Assembly: GCF_964253025.1 (NCBI RefSeq)
Contig: NZ_CAXUQC020000001.1
Location: forward strand, 4,774,001 to 4,838,000
Direction: 5' to 3'
Source: Rhizobacter sp964253025
GTDB lineage: Bacteria > Pseudomonadota > Gammaproteobacteria > Burkholderiales > Burkholderiaceae_C
DNA length: 64,000 bases
A program made the translations under genes and the position numbers. Below the pieces are notes generated by a model, which saw nothing but the letters and a program-made list of their open reading frames with translations, was not told the DNA's origin and searched no databases. How positions within the stretch are numbered: the first letter of the stretch is position 1; the number at the start of each line of letters is the position of its first letter. Below, one piece after another: positions 1 to 9,171 of the stretch.

Positions 1-2381
1 GTCCAGAGGGAGGACCAGCGCTCGAATTCATCGGCCGGCAGGGGGCGGCTCATGTGAAAGCCCTGCGCCTCGTCGCAGTGCAGCGCACGCAGCAGCTCCC
101 AGCATTGCGCGTTCTCCACGCCCTCGGCCACCACGGTGAGCCCGAGTCCGTGGGCCAGGTCGATCGTCGAGCGCACGATGCGCGCGTCGTCGATGTCCTT
201 TTCCATGTTGAGCACGAAGGACTTGTCGATCTTCAGTTCGTCGACCGGCAGCCGCTTGAGGTAGGCGAGCGACGAGTAGCCGGTGCCGAAGTCGTCGATG
301 GATAGGCGAAAGCCCAGCGAACTCAGGCGCTCCAGGGTGCCGAGCGTGCGCTCGGGGTCGTCCATGATCGCGCTCTCCGTGATCTCGAGGCAGAAGCCCT
401 CGGCCGGCACCTGGTGGCGCACCAGCACGGCCTCGAACTTCTGCGGCAGGTCCTGGTCCATCAGGTCGCGCGTCGAGAGGTTCACCGACACCGACAACGG
501 TGCGCCGGAACGGCTGAGGCGCTTCCAGTGGCGCGCCGCTTCCTCGAACACCCAGAGGGTCAGCACGCGGATGAAGCCCGTCTGCTCGGCAAAGGGAATG
601 AACTCCATCGGCGGCACGAGTCCGCGCACCGGATGCTGCCAGCGCACCAGCGCCTCGGCGCCGATCACCCGGCCGGTGTCGAGCGCAAGCTTGGGTTGCA
701 GGTAGAGCCTCAGCTCACCATGGTCGATGGCGTGCCGCAGCTCGGTCAGCAGCGACAGCGTCTGCGCACTGGCTGCATCGAGCTTGGCGTCGTAGAAGGT
801 GGGGCCGTCGCGGCGGCGCTTGGCGGCGTACATCGCCACTTCCGCACGGCTGAGCAGGGTGTCGGTGTCGCCCGCATGCTGGGGCCACAGGGCGATGCCG
901 ATGCTGGCGCTGATGTCCACCGCCTGGTCGTCCAGCAGCACGCTGCGGTCGAACGACTCCGTGATGCGGCGCGCCACCGTGTTCGCCAGCGCCGCATCGG
1001 TCGCCGGGTCGAGCATGGGCAGCAGCACCGCGAACTCGTCGCCGTCCAGGCGCGCGACGATGTCGCCGTCGCGCAGCACCTCCTGCGCGAGGCGCTCGGC
1101 GACGCGCTTGAGCATCAGGTCGCCGTAGCGGTAGCCCAGCACGTCGTTCACGTGCTTGAAGCGGTCGAGGTCCATCATCACCACCGCGACGGAACGGCCC
1201 GCCGCGGCAGCCGCCTCGGTGGCCGCCGACACCGCCTGGCGGAAGCTCGTGCGGTTGGGCAGGCCCGTCAGGCTGTCTTCATACGCCAGCTTGAGCACCT
1301 GCTGCTGGTGGTCGGCGATGCGGATGCGCATGCGCTCGAAGGCCTGGGCCAGCTCGCCGATCTCGTCGGCGCGCTGCTGGCCGCGCAGGGGGGTGGCGTA
1401 GTCGCCCGCGCCCAGTCGCTCCGCCGCGGCCGCCAGGCGGCGCAAGGGCGTGGTCACGCGGCGCGCGGTCAGCACGCTGCCGAAGGCGAACACGATCACG
1501 CCCAGCAGCGTGAGCGCCGCGAGCCCGAACTGCAGCTGGCGGTAGGGCGCCACCGCCTCGTCCACCGAGCGCATCAGCACCGCGGCCACTTCGGTCGAGG
1601 CGTCGGTGGCGAGGCGCATCTGGCGGCTGCTGTACTCGCCGTCGGGCAGGCGCACGTTCATGGAGGCGGTCTCGTCCGAGCGCTGGGCTTCGACGGCGGC
1701 ATGCACGTTGGCCGGCAAGGTCGACACCGAGGTGGTCCACGCCTGCGCCGGACCCTGGCGCACCTGCAGGCTGACGTGCAGCGCGGACAGGTCGCGCATG
1801 TCGTTCATCAGCGGCTCGTCGATGGGAAAGCCCATCAGCACCCAGCCGACGACGACCGGCGCGCGCATCGGCACCAGCACCAGCTGGAACGGCTTGCGGT
1901 CGAGCACCACGATTTCACGTGCGGGCTGGCCGCCCGCCAGGCGGGCGGACATGCGGTCGATGGCGGGCCGCAGGCGGTCGACGCCGGGCTGGGCGGCGGC
2001 GCGCAGCGCGAAACGCGTGTCCAGCAGTGCGGACACGGTGGCCCCGATGCGGTCGCCGTGGTTGGAGAGCACCGAGGCGATGGTGTCCGTGTCGCCGCTG
2101 GCGACTGCCGAGCGGAAGCCGTAGTCGGCGGCCAGCAGCGTGGCGCCCTGGGCCAGCTTGTCGGCGTTCTGCTGCAGCAGTCGGCCCAGCAGCTGCTCGC
2201 CCGAGACCAGGGCGCTGGCAATGGACGCACGGGCATTGCGGTCGATGGTGGCGCGGATCGCGACGAAACTGGCGGCCTGCACGGCCAGCAGCAGGCCGAG
2301 GAACAGCAGCACGATGCGCACGCCCAGCGAGCGTCGGGAGAGACCGCGCAGCCGGCCGGCGAAGGTGTTCCAGGCGTTCAT
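1..2381 (-). CDS. Membrane c-di-GMP enzyme: periplasmic dCache_3-like sensor, HAMP, GGDEF, EAL (3' end cut off)
   Basis: Bifunctional cyclic-di-GMP signalling protein; 793 codons are visible and the last EAL residues lie outside the window. Order: TM helix at about 22-40, periplasmic region 45-280 with the TLLAADYGFRSAV pattern typical of dCache_3 sensors, second TM 285-303, HAMP about 304-358, GGDEF about 365-530, EAL about 545 onward. The GGDEF signature reads DGDEF (446-450), with an RxxD inhibitory site, RDGD, at 437-440. The EAL domain keeps EAL (576-578), NLS, E-x-TES, DDFGTGYSS, LKIDKSF and AEGVE, so phosphodiesterase activity is likely; cyclase activity is less certain because the first Gly is Asp. 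The start ATG overlaps the stop of the upstream copper-protein gene as ATGA, so translation is probably coupled. Ligand unknown. Confidence 0.92.
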   Translation of the reverse strand, partial: MNAWNTFAGRLRGLSRRSLGVRIVLLFLGLLLAVQAASFVAIRATIDRNARASIASALVSGEQLLGRLLQQNADKLAQGATLLAADYGFRSAVASGDTDTIASVLSNHGDRIGATVSALLDTRFALRAAAQPGVDRLRPAIDRMSARLAGGQPAREIVVLDRKPFQLVLVPMRAPVVVGWVLMGFPIDEPLMNDMRDLSALHVSLQVRQGPAQAWTTSVSTLPANVHAAVEAQRSDETASMNVRLPDGEYSSRQMRLATDASTEVAAVLMRSVDEAVAPYRQLQFGLAALTLLGVIVFAFGSVLTARRVTTPLRRLAAAAERLGAGDYATPLRGQQRADEIGELAQAFERMRIRIADHQQQVLKLAYEDSLTGLPNRTSFRQAVSAATEAAAAAGRSVAVVMMDLDRFKHVNDVLGYRYGDLMLKRVAERLAQEVLRDGDIVARLDGDEFAVLLPMLDPATDAALANTVARRITESFDRSVLLDDQAVDISASIGIALWPQHAGDTDTLLSRAEVAMYAAKRRRDGPTFYDAKLDAASAQTLSLLTELRHAIDHGELRLYLQPKLALDTGRVIGAEALVRWQHPVRGLVPPMEFIPFAEQTGFIRVLTLWVFEEAARHWKRLSRSGAPLSVSVNLSTRDLMDQDLPQKFEAVLVRHQVPAEGFCLEITESAIMDDPERTLGTLERLSSLGFRLSIDDFGTGYSSLAYLKRLPVDELKIDKSFVLNMEKDIDDARIVRSTIDLAHGLGLTVVAEGVENAQCWELLRALHCDEAQGFHMSRPLPADEFERWSSLW

Positions 2382-3034
2382 GGCGCGGTGACCGCCAGGC
2401 GCACGGGCAGTTCGACGTCGGCCGTCCCGACGGTCGTGCGAAGCACCGGCAGCGGCCGGTCCACGGGCAGGGCCGGGTGCCAGGTGCGCAGCCCGTAGTC
2501 CCCTGCGACCAGGCCGGGCAGGCGGGCCTGGCCCTTGGCGTCGGTGCGGGCGTGCAGCGGCGTGTCGGTCACGACGATCCACGCCACCATCTGGTCATGG
2601 ATGTTGCAGCCGAGCACGGCGACCCCCGGCTTGTCGAAGACGACCGGCGCATGGGGGACGCCCGCGTACAGCTTGATCTCGAAGGTCTTGACCGCCGAGA
2701 ACGAGTACACGTGGTGGCGGACCGTGTCGTTGTTGGGGAAGCTCACCGCGGTGCCGGCGGTGATCACGGTGACCGACGGGTCGAACGCCCGCGCCGCCTG
2801 GGACACCGAGACCATGGGCATCGGCTTGACCGCCAGGGCGCCGCGCGCTGGCGTGGCCATCACCACGGCATCGCGCAGGGGACGGCCGTCGGCTCCGGTG
2901 ACCGTCAGCACCAGGTCGGCCCCGAAGGCGGCACCGGCCACCACCAGCAGGCTGGCGGGCAGGGCGGATCGCAGGAAGAAGCGGGGCCGGCAGGGCATGG
3001 GCAGGGGCGCGCGGGGGCGGCAAGTCGAGGTCAT
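2378..3034 (-). CDS. Secreted cupredoxin (methylamine-utilization-protein-like)
   Basis: Small exported protein with a blue-copper (type 1) fold. From the ATG at 3034 it is 218 residues; an ATG at 2998 would give a shorter leader and is equally possible. A signal peptide spans about 16-39. Visible copper ligands are a His in RHHVYSF (107/108) and the loop C143-x2-H146-x2-M149. That is the spacing of amicyanin, and the ligand set is complete. Proteins of this type are often annotated 'methylamine utilization protein', but no mau genes are present, so that name says nothing about its job. Its stop overlaps the next start (ATGA), which ties it to the c-di-GMP sensor enzyme; a periplasmic partner or ligand donor for that sensor is an inference. 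Confidence 0.85.
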   Translation of the reverse strand: MTSTCRPRAPLPMPCRPRFFLRSALPASLLVVAGAAFGADLVLTVTGADGRPLRDAVVMATPARGALAVKPMPMVSVSQAARAFDPSVTVITAGTAVSFPNNDTVRHHVYSFSAVKTFEIKLYAGVPHAPVVFDKPGVAVLGCNIHDQMVAWIVVTDTPLHARTDAKGQARLPGLVAGDYGLRTWHPALPVDRPLPVLRTTVGTADVELPVRLAVTAP

Positions 3035-3209
3035 CCGGCGACTCGCGCCGCCCGCAGGCACCACGCCTGCCAGAAGGGTATCGGCCCGATGGTCCGCAGC
3101 TTGACCCGCGACGCCGCGATTCGTGAGGCATTGCACGTGTTGCGCTGCCCGGGGCCGGCGGTGACAACTGCACACGCCAAAGGCTTCGGGATGGCGCTAC
3201 GCTTTGCGC

Positions 3210-3893
3210 ATGAAGTTCCGTACCACCTCGACCCGCTGCCCCGTCGGCAACCTCCGGGCGCTTGCCGTTGCCGCGCTGACTCTGGCGCTCGCCGCCTGCG
3301 GAGGCGGCTCGGGTGACTCCAGCGCGCCGTCGGCCGATACGCCGCCCCCGGTCGCGGTCGCTCCGGGAACGGACAACGAAAGCCCGGTTGATCCCGCGCT
3401 CCCGATCGCGCCGGTTCCTCCGGACGACACGATGGCCGCCACGTCCGCGTGGTCCGGCGACTGCAACGTGCCCAACTTCGTCAACGACGCCGTCGCCCGC
3501 GTCAACGCCTTCAGGGCGCAACCGCGGATGTGTGGCGAGACGGCCTATGCCGCCGCGCCTGCGCTGGTCTGGAACGAGAAGCTTGCCCAGGCCGCCCATG
3601 GCCACTCGCTCGACATGGCGGTGAACAACTACTTCTCCCACACGAGCCTCGACGGCCGAAGCCTTGGCCAACGCATCAGTGCCACCGGCTACGCGTGGTC
3701 ACGGATCGGCGAGAACATCGCGGCAGGACAGGGCACCATGGCGTCCGTCATGGGCACGTGGCAGGGGAGCAAGGGCCATTGCGCCAACCTGATGAACCCG
3801 TCGTTTGCCCACATCGGCCTGAGCTGCGCCAAAGGGCGCGCCGGAGCGGCCTTCAGCCCCTACTGGACCATGACCCTCGCGCGCCCGCTGTGA
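3210..3893 (+). CDS. CAP-domain (SCP/PR1-like) lipoprotein
   Basis: 227-residue predicted lipoprotein. The leader ends in a lipobox, LAAC followed by Gly-rich linker, so the mature Cys should be acylated and anchored in the envelope. A Ser/Pro-rich linker (about 35-70) leads to a CAP domain (about 85-225) with recognisable motifs: VNAFRAQPR, WNEKLAQAAHGHSLDMA, NYFSHTSLDG, GENIAAG and the C-terminal HIGLSCA...YWTMTLA. These carry the conserved His/Glu cavity residues of the family. Bacterial CAP proteins are secreted with mostly unknown function; no catalytic role should be assumed. The ATG at 3210 is preferred over the in-frame TTG at 3204. It faces mnmA tail to tail. Confidence 0.9.
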   Translation: MKFRTTSTRCPVGNLRALAVAALTLALAACGGGSGDSSAPSADTPPPVAVAPGTDNESPVDPALPIAPVPPDDTMAATSAWSGDCNVPNFVNDAVARVNAFRAQPRMCGETAYAAAPALVWNEKLAQAAHGHSLDMAVNNYFSHTSLDGRSLGQRISATGYAWSRIGENIAAGQGTMASVMGTWQGSKGHCANLMNPSFAHIGLSCAKGRAGAAFSPYWTMTLARPL

Positions 3894-3992
3894 CGCATTG
3901 AGCGGTTCCCCGGCCAAAGGGGGCGAACCCGCCTCCGGGGGCGGCATTGGGGCTTTGGTCACACCGCGGGGCGTCATGCGCCGCCGCGCGGC

Positions 3993-5078
3993 TCAGCCCT
4001 CGAGCGTGCCTCCGATGACGCCGCCGCCGAGGCACACCTCGCCGTCGTAGACCACGGCCGACTGCCCCGGGGTCACCGCCCATTGCGGTTCGGCGAAGCG
4101 CAGTTCGAAGCGTTCGGGAGTGGCGGCGATCTCGCAGGCGGCATCCGCCTGCCGGTAGCGGCTCTTGGCCGCCAGGGCCCCGCCCGCGGGCGGCGCGCCC
4201 GCGACCCAACTCGTGTCCTGCGCCCACAGGGCGTTCGACTGCAGCCAGGGATGGTCGTGGCCCTGCACGGCGTAGAGCGTGTTGGTGGCCATGTCCTTGC
4301 GGGCGACGAACCAGGGTGCGGCGTCGTGGTCCTTCAAGCCGCCGATGCCGATGCCCTTGCGTTGGCCCAGCGTGTAGAAGCTCAGGCCCACGTGCTCACC
4401 GATGCGCCGCCCCTGGTCGTCCCGGATCGGGCCCGGCGTGTTCGCCAGGTAGCGGTTCAGGAACTCCCGGAACGGCCGCTCGCCGATGAAGCAGATGCCC
4501 GTCGAGTCCTTCTTGCGGGCATTCGGCAGCCCGATCTCCGCGGCGATGCGGCGCACCTCCGTCTTGGGCAGTTCCCCCACCGGAAACAGCGTCTTCGACA
4601 GCTGCGCCTGGTTGAGCCGGTGCAGGAAATAGCTCTGGTCCTTCAAGGGGTCGAGCCCCTTGAGCAACTGGAAGGCGTCGCCGGCCTGGCGCACCCGTGC
4701 GTAGTGGCCGGTGGCGATCTTCTCGGCGCCCAGGCGCATGGCATGGTCGAGGAACGCCTTGAACTTGATCTCGGCGTTGCAGAGCACGTCCGGGTTCGGC
4801 GTGCGGCCGGCCTGGTACTCGCGCAGGAAGTCGGCGAACACCCGGTCCTTGTAGTCGGCGGCGAAGTTGACGTGCTCCAGTTCGATGCCGAGCACGTCGG
4901 CCACGCTGGCGGCGTCGAGGAAGTCCTGGCGCGACGAGCAGAACTCGCTGTCGTCGTCGTCCTCCCAGTTCTTCATGAAGATGGCGACCACTTCGTGGCC
5001 CTGCTGCTTCAGGAGGTGCGCGCTGACCGCCGAGTCCACGCCCCCGCTCAATCCCACGACCACGCGTTGCTTCAACAT
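3993..5078 (-). CDS. mnmA: tRNA-specific 2-thiouridylase MnmA
   Basis: Cytoplasmic enzyme that thiolates uridine-34 of Lys, Glu and Gln tRNAs, using ATP and sulfur relayed from the IscS system. 361 residues, normal length. The PP-loop GLSGGVDS is at 9-16. The catalytic Cys100 is in VLCNAEIKF and the persulfide Cys196 in STGICFIGE, corresponding to C102 and C199 of E. coli. The GQRKGIGIGG stretch of the tRNA/adenylation region is intact. The Nudix gene upstream ends 58 bp before this start and points the same way; nudJ-mnmA adjacency is also found in E. coli, so co-transcription is likely. Confidence 0.98.
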   Translation of the reverse strand: MLKQRVVVGLSGGVDSAVSAHLLKQQGHEVVAIFMKNWEDDDDSEFCSSRQDFLDAASVADVLGIELEHVNFAADYKDRVFADFLREYQAGRTPNPDVLCNAEIKFKAFLDHAMRLGAEKIATGHYARVRQAGDAFQLLKGLDPLKDQSYFLHRLNQAQLSKTLFPVGELPKTEVRRIAAEIGLPNARKKDSTGICFIGERPFREFLNRYLANTPGPIRDDQGRRIGEHVGLSFYTLGQRKGIGIGGLKDHDAAPWFVARKDMATNTLYAVQGHDHPWLQSNALWAQDTSWVAGAPPAGGALAAKSRYRQADAACEIAATPERFELRFAEPQWAVTPGQSAVVYDGEVCLGGGVIGGTLEG

Positions 5079-5136
5079 CCACCGATTTTACGGATGCGCG
5101 GCCGCCCGTGCCGGCACAAGTCCGCGCAAGCGGGCT

Positions 5137-5628
5137 TCAGTGCTTCTGTTCGGGGTCGTGGAGGCTCGGGTCGGCATGCACGACGTCGAGCGGCAGGCGG
5201 CGGCCGGCGGCGAAGTCCTCGATGCAGCGCAACACCAGTGCGCTGCGGTGCCGGGCGCTGCTGGCGCGCACTTCGTCGAGCGTCATCCAGACCGTGCGCA
5301 CGATGCCCTCGTCAAGCGGGCGGTTCGCATGCACCTCGCCCACCGTGCCGCCGTAGGCGATGCGCAGGTAGGTGACGTCCTCGCCGGTGGCCGGCCTCTG
5401 GAAGCGCGAGAGGTAGAGGCCCACGACGCAGTCCGGCACGAACGTGCGTGCGGTTTCCTCGAGCGCCTCACGCACGGCGCCCTCCTGCGGCGACTCCGCC
5501 GGCTCCAGATGGCCCGCCGGGTTGTTGAGCCGCAGGCCCTCGGGCGTGTGCTCTTCCACCAGCAGGAAGCGACCGGCCGATTCGATGATGGCCGCCACGG
5601 TGACACTCGGTTTCCAACGTTCAGGCAT
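5137..5628 (-). CDS. nudJ: Nudix hydrolase, NudJ-like
   Basis: 163-residue Nudix pyrophosphohydrolase. The Nudix box runs from G39 with the pattern G-x5-E45-x7-RE-A-L-EE (R53, E54, E57, E58), so metal-binding residues are present; the usual Gly after EE is Ala60, as in NudJ-type members. Family members hydrolyse nucleoside tri- and diphosphates and thiamine pyrophosphate (HMP-PP) in the cytoplasm. The assignment to NudJ rests on the box, the length and the position directly upstream of mnmA, which mirrors the E. coli order. The C-terminal dozen residues (HADPSLHDPEQKH) are polar and probably disordered. Substrate is not provable from sequence. Confidence 0.9.
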   Translation of the reverse strand: MPERWKPSVTVAAIIESAGRFLLVEEHTPEGLRLNNPAGHLEPAESPQEGAVREALEETARTFVPDCVVGLYLSRFQRPATGEDVTYLRIAYGGTVGEVHANRPLDEGIVRTVWMTLDEVRASSARHRSALVLRCIEDFAAGRRLPLDVVHADPSLHDPEQKH

Positions 5629-5751
5629 GCGCCATCTTAGGCGGGCGCTGCCCGTTTTCGAAGCGTCTCGCCGTATCGGTTACGCTTGCGGCCCTGTTCG
5701 TCTTGTAAGTTGGGCGAAAGTTGAGTTTCGTCCGCGCCGGAGGAGGCATTC

Positions 5752-6867
<1,116 letters not shown>

Positions 6868-6927
6868 GTGCCGCGGACCCGCCGTCCGGCGAAAGCTGTT
6901 GTTCCATTGTTGTACTGAGTGAGTTCC

Positions 6928-7293
6928 ATGAGTAATCGAGTCATGCTGCGGGCCAAGCTGCACCGCGCCACCGTCACCGAAGCCGACCTGCACTACGAGG
7001 GGTCGTGTGGCATCGACAGCACCCTGCTCGAGGCAGCCGACATGCGCGAGTTCGAACGCATCGAGCTCTACAACGTCAACAACGGCGAGCGTTTCTCCAC
7101 CTACATCATCAAGGCGCCTCCGGGCTCCGGCGTGATCTCGCTGAACGGCGCCGCCGCGCGCCGGGCCCAGGTGGGCGACCTGCTGATCATCTGCACCTAC
7201 GCGACCATGACCGAAGCCGAGGCCGCCGCGTACAAGCCGAAGGTGCTGCTGCTCGACGAGCACAACGCCATCAAAGAAGTTCGCAAGTTCTGA
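6928..7293 (+). CDS. panD: Aspartate 1-decarboxylase PanD (proenzyme)
   Basis: 121-residue pyruvoyl-dependent decarboxylase making beta-alanine from aspartate for pantothenate and CoA synthesis. The self-cleavage site YEGSC is present, with Gly25-Ser26 as the scissile bond and Ser26 becoming the pyruvoyl group; the conserved Lys10 (AKLHRA), the NNGERFSTY motif and ISLNGAAA follow. Length and core match the E. coli enzyme. The ATG at 6928 is chosen; an in-frame GTG at 6919 would add three residues. It lies 60 bp after pntAA and 22 bp before pntAB, in the same direction, so it is probably transcribed with the transhydrogenase. Confidence 0.96.
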   Translation: MSNRVMLRAKLHRATVTEADLHYEGSCGIDSTLLEAADMREFERIELYNVNNGERFSTYIIKAPPGSGVISLNGAAARRAQVGDLLIICTYATMTEAEAAAYKPKVLLLDEHNAIKEVRKF

Positions 7294-7315
7294 CCTTCAA
7301 CCAGGAGCCAGCCGG

Positions 7316-7642
7316 ATGGACCTCATCTCGCCGACCATTACCAACCTCATCATCTTCGTCCTCGCCATCTACGTGGGTTACCACGTGGTCTGGACCGTCA
7401 CGCCGGCGTTGCACACGCCGCTCATGGCGGTGACGAACGCCATCTCGGCGATCGTGATCGTGGGTGCGATGCTGGCCGCTGCGCTCACCGAGACCGGCCT
7501 GGGCAAGTCGATGGGCGTGCTGGCTGTGGCGCTTGCCGCGGTGAACGTCTTCGGCGGCTTCCTGGTCACGCGGCGCATGCTCGAGATGTTCCGCAAGAAG
7601 GACAAGAAGGCTGCTGTTGCCAAGGAAGGGGCCGCGCAATGA
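7316..7642 (+). CDS. pntAB: NAD(P) transhydrogenase subunit alpha part 2 (membrane, PntAB)
   Basis: 108-residue integral membrane subunit with three to four hydrophobic helices (about 8-30, 38-60, 64-85) and a Lys-rich cytoplasmic tail (RKKDKKAAVAKEG). It corresponds to the C-terminal transmembrane part of E. coli PntA and forms part of the proton channel with PntB. An AGGAG Shine-Dalgarno precedes the ATG. Its stop overlaps the pntB start by 4 bp (ATGA), so the two membrane subunits are translationally coupled. Positions of the conserved helices and the gene order leave little doubt. Confidence 0.96.
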   Translation: MDLISPTITNLIIFVLAIYVGYHVVWTVTPALHTPLMAVTNAISAIVIVGAMLAAALTETGLGKSMGVLAVALAAVNVFGGFLVTRRMLEMFRKKDKKAAVAKEGAAQ

Positions 7643-9075
7643 GCATGGACGTCGTCACGCTGCTGTACCTCATCGCGAGCGTGTGCTTCATCCAGGCCCT
7701 CAAGGGCCTGAGCCATCCGACCACGTCGATCCGCGGCAACCTGTTCGGCATGGTGGGCATGGCGATCGCCGTCGTCACCACCGGCGCGCTCATCTGGAAG
7801 ATCGCCTCCGACGCGGGGCAGGCGCCCCTGGCAGGCCTTGCCTGGGTGCTGCTCGGCCTGCTGGCCGGTGGCGCCGCCGGCACCCTCATGGCCAAGCGGG
7901 TCGAGATGACCAAGATGCCCGAGCTCGTGGCCTTCATGCACAGCATGATCGGCCTGGCCGCGGTGTTCATCGCGGTCGCCGCGGCCGTGGAGCCCTGGGC
8001 CTTCGGCATCACGGCGCGTGACATGCCCATTCCCTTCGGCAACCGCCTGGAGCTCGCCCTGGGCGCGGCCATCGGCGCCATCACGTTCAGCGGCTCGGTC
8101 ATCGCCTTCGGCAAGCTGTCGGGCAAATACAAGTTCCGGCTGTTCCAGGGCGCACCCGTCTCGTTCAAGGGCCAGCACCTGCTGAACCTGGTGCTGGGCC
8201 TCGCGCTCATCTTCTTCGTCACCCGCTACACGATGGCGCAGGGCGGCGGGGACTTCGTGCTGCTGCTCGCCATCGCCTTCGTGCTCGGCGTGCTGATCAT
8301 CATCCCGATCGGCGGCGCCGACATGCCGGTGGTGGTGTCGATGCTCAACAGCTACTCCGGCTGGGCCGCGGCCGGCATCGGCTTCTCGCTCAACAACAGC
8401 ATGCTGATCATTGCCGGCTCGCTGGTGGGCAGCTCGGGGGCCATCCTGAGCTACATCATGTGCAAGGCCATGAACCGGTCGTTCTTCAACGTCATCCTGG
8501 GCGGCTTCGGCGGCGAGGCCGCCACGGCGGCGGCCGGTGGCGCCGAACAGCGGCCCGTCAAGAGCGGCAGCGCCGATGACGCCGCCTTCGTGCTCGGCAA
8601 CGCCGAGACCGTGGTGATCGTGCCGGGCTACGGCCTGGCGGTCGCCCGCGCCCAGCACGCCGTGAAGGAATTGGCGGCCAAGCTGACCGAAAAGGGCGTG
8701 ACCGTGAAATACGCCATCCATCCCGTGGCGGGCCGCATGCCCGGCCACATGAACGTGCTGCTCGCGGAGGCCGAGGTGCCTTACGACCAGGTGTTCGAGA
8801 TGGAAGACATCAACGGCGAGTTCGGCCAGGCCGACGTCGCCATCATTCTCGGTGCCAATGACGTGGTGAACCCCGCCGCGCACACCAAGGGCAGCCCCAT
8901 CTACGGCATGCCCATCCTGGAGGCCTACAAGGCCAAGACCGTCATCGTCAACAAGCGCTCGATGGCCGCCGGCTATGCCGGCCTGGACAACGAGCTGTTC
9001 TACATGGACAAGACGATGATGGTGTTCGGCGATGCCAAGAAGGTCGTCGAAGACATGGTCAAGGCGATCGAGTAA
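7639..9075 (+). CDS. pntB: NAD(P) transhydrogenase subunit beta PntB
   Basis: 478-residue subunit. Hydrophobic helices occupy about 1-270, followed by the NADP(H)-binding domain III (about 300-478). Seen directly are the membrane motif GGADMPVVVSMLNSYSGWAA, the domain III fingerprint VIVPGYGLAVARAQ, HPVAGRMPGHMNVLLAEA, the acidic FEMEDIN and GANDVVNPAA. All are characteristic of PntB. The complex reduces NADP with NADH at the expense of the proton-motive force, supplying NADPH for biosynthesis, including ketopantoate reduction in the panD pathway. A strong intrinsic terminator follows at 9090-9133 and ends this transcription unit. Confidence 0.98.
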   Translation: MSMDVVTLLYLIASVCFIQALKGLSHPTTSIRGNLFGMVGMAIAVVTTGALIWKIASDAGQAPLAGLAWVLLGLLAGGAAGTLMAKRVEMTKMPELVAFMHSMIGLAAVFIAVAAAVEPWAFGITARDMPIPFGNRLELALGAAIGAITFSGSVIAFGKLSGKYKFRLFQGAPVSFKGQHLLNLVLGLALIFFVTRYTMAQGGGDFVLLLAIAFVLGVLIIIPIGGADMPVVVSMLNSYSGWAAAGIGFSLNNSMLIIAGSLVGSSGAILSYIMCKAMNRSFFNVILGGFGGEAATAAAGGAEQRPVKSGSADDAAFVLGNAETVVIVPGYGLAVARAQHAVKELAAKLTEKGVTVKYAIHPVAGRMPGHMNVLLAEAEVPYDQVFEMEDINGEFGQADVAIILGANDVVNPAAHTKGSPIYGMPILEAYKAKTVIVNKRSMAAGYAGLDNELFYMDKTMMVFGDAKKVVEDMVKAIE

Positions 9076-9089
9076 GACCGCACAGCTCA

Positions 9090-9133
9090 GCGCGCTTCCG
9101 ACATGAAAACCCGGGGACCGGGAGCGCGTTTTT
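9090..9133 (+). terminator. Intrinsic terminator after pntB
   Basis: Outer stem CGCGCTTCC (9091-9099) pairs with GGGAGCGCG (9120-9128) through one T-G wobble. A smaller alternative hairpin, CCCGG/CCGGG, sits inside. TTTTT follows at 9129-9133. Both terminator elements are therefore visible. It separates the pnt-panD unit from fadD, whose start is 38 nt further on. Confidence 0.8.
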
Positions 9134-9171
9134 CTGACCAGAATCACAGTGATGAACGAGGGGATGAAAAC

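Noticed and set aside
2378..3034. Role in methylamine oxidation suggested by the usual family name
   Set aside because: No mauA/mauB or other amine-oxidation gene lies nearby; the name comes from similarity of the copper fold only.
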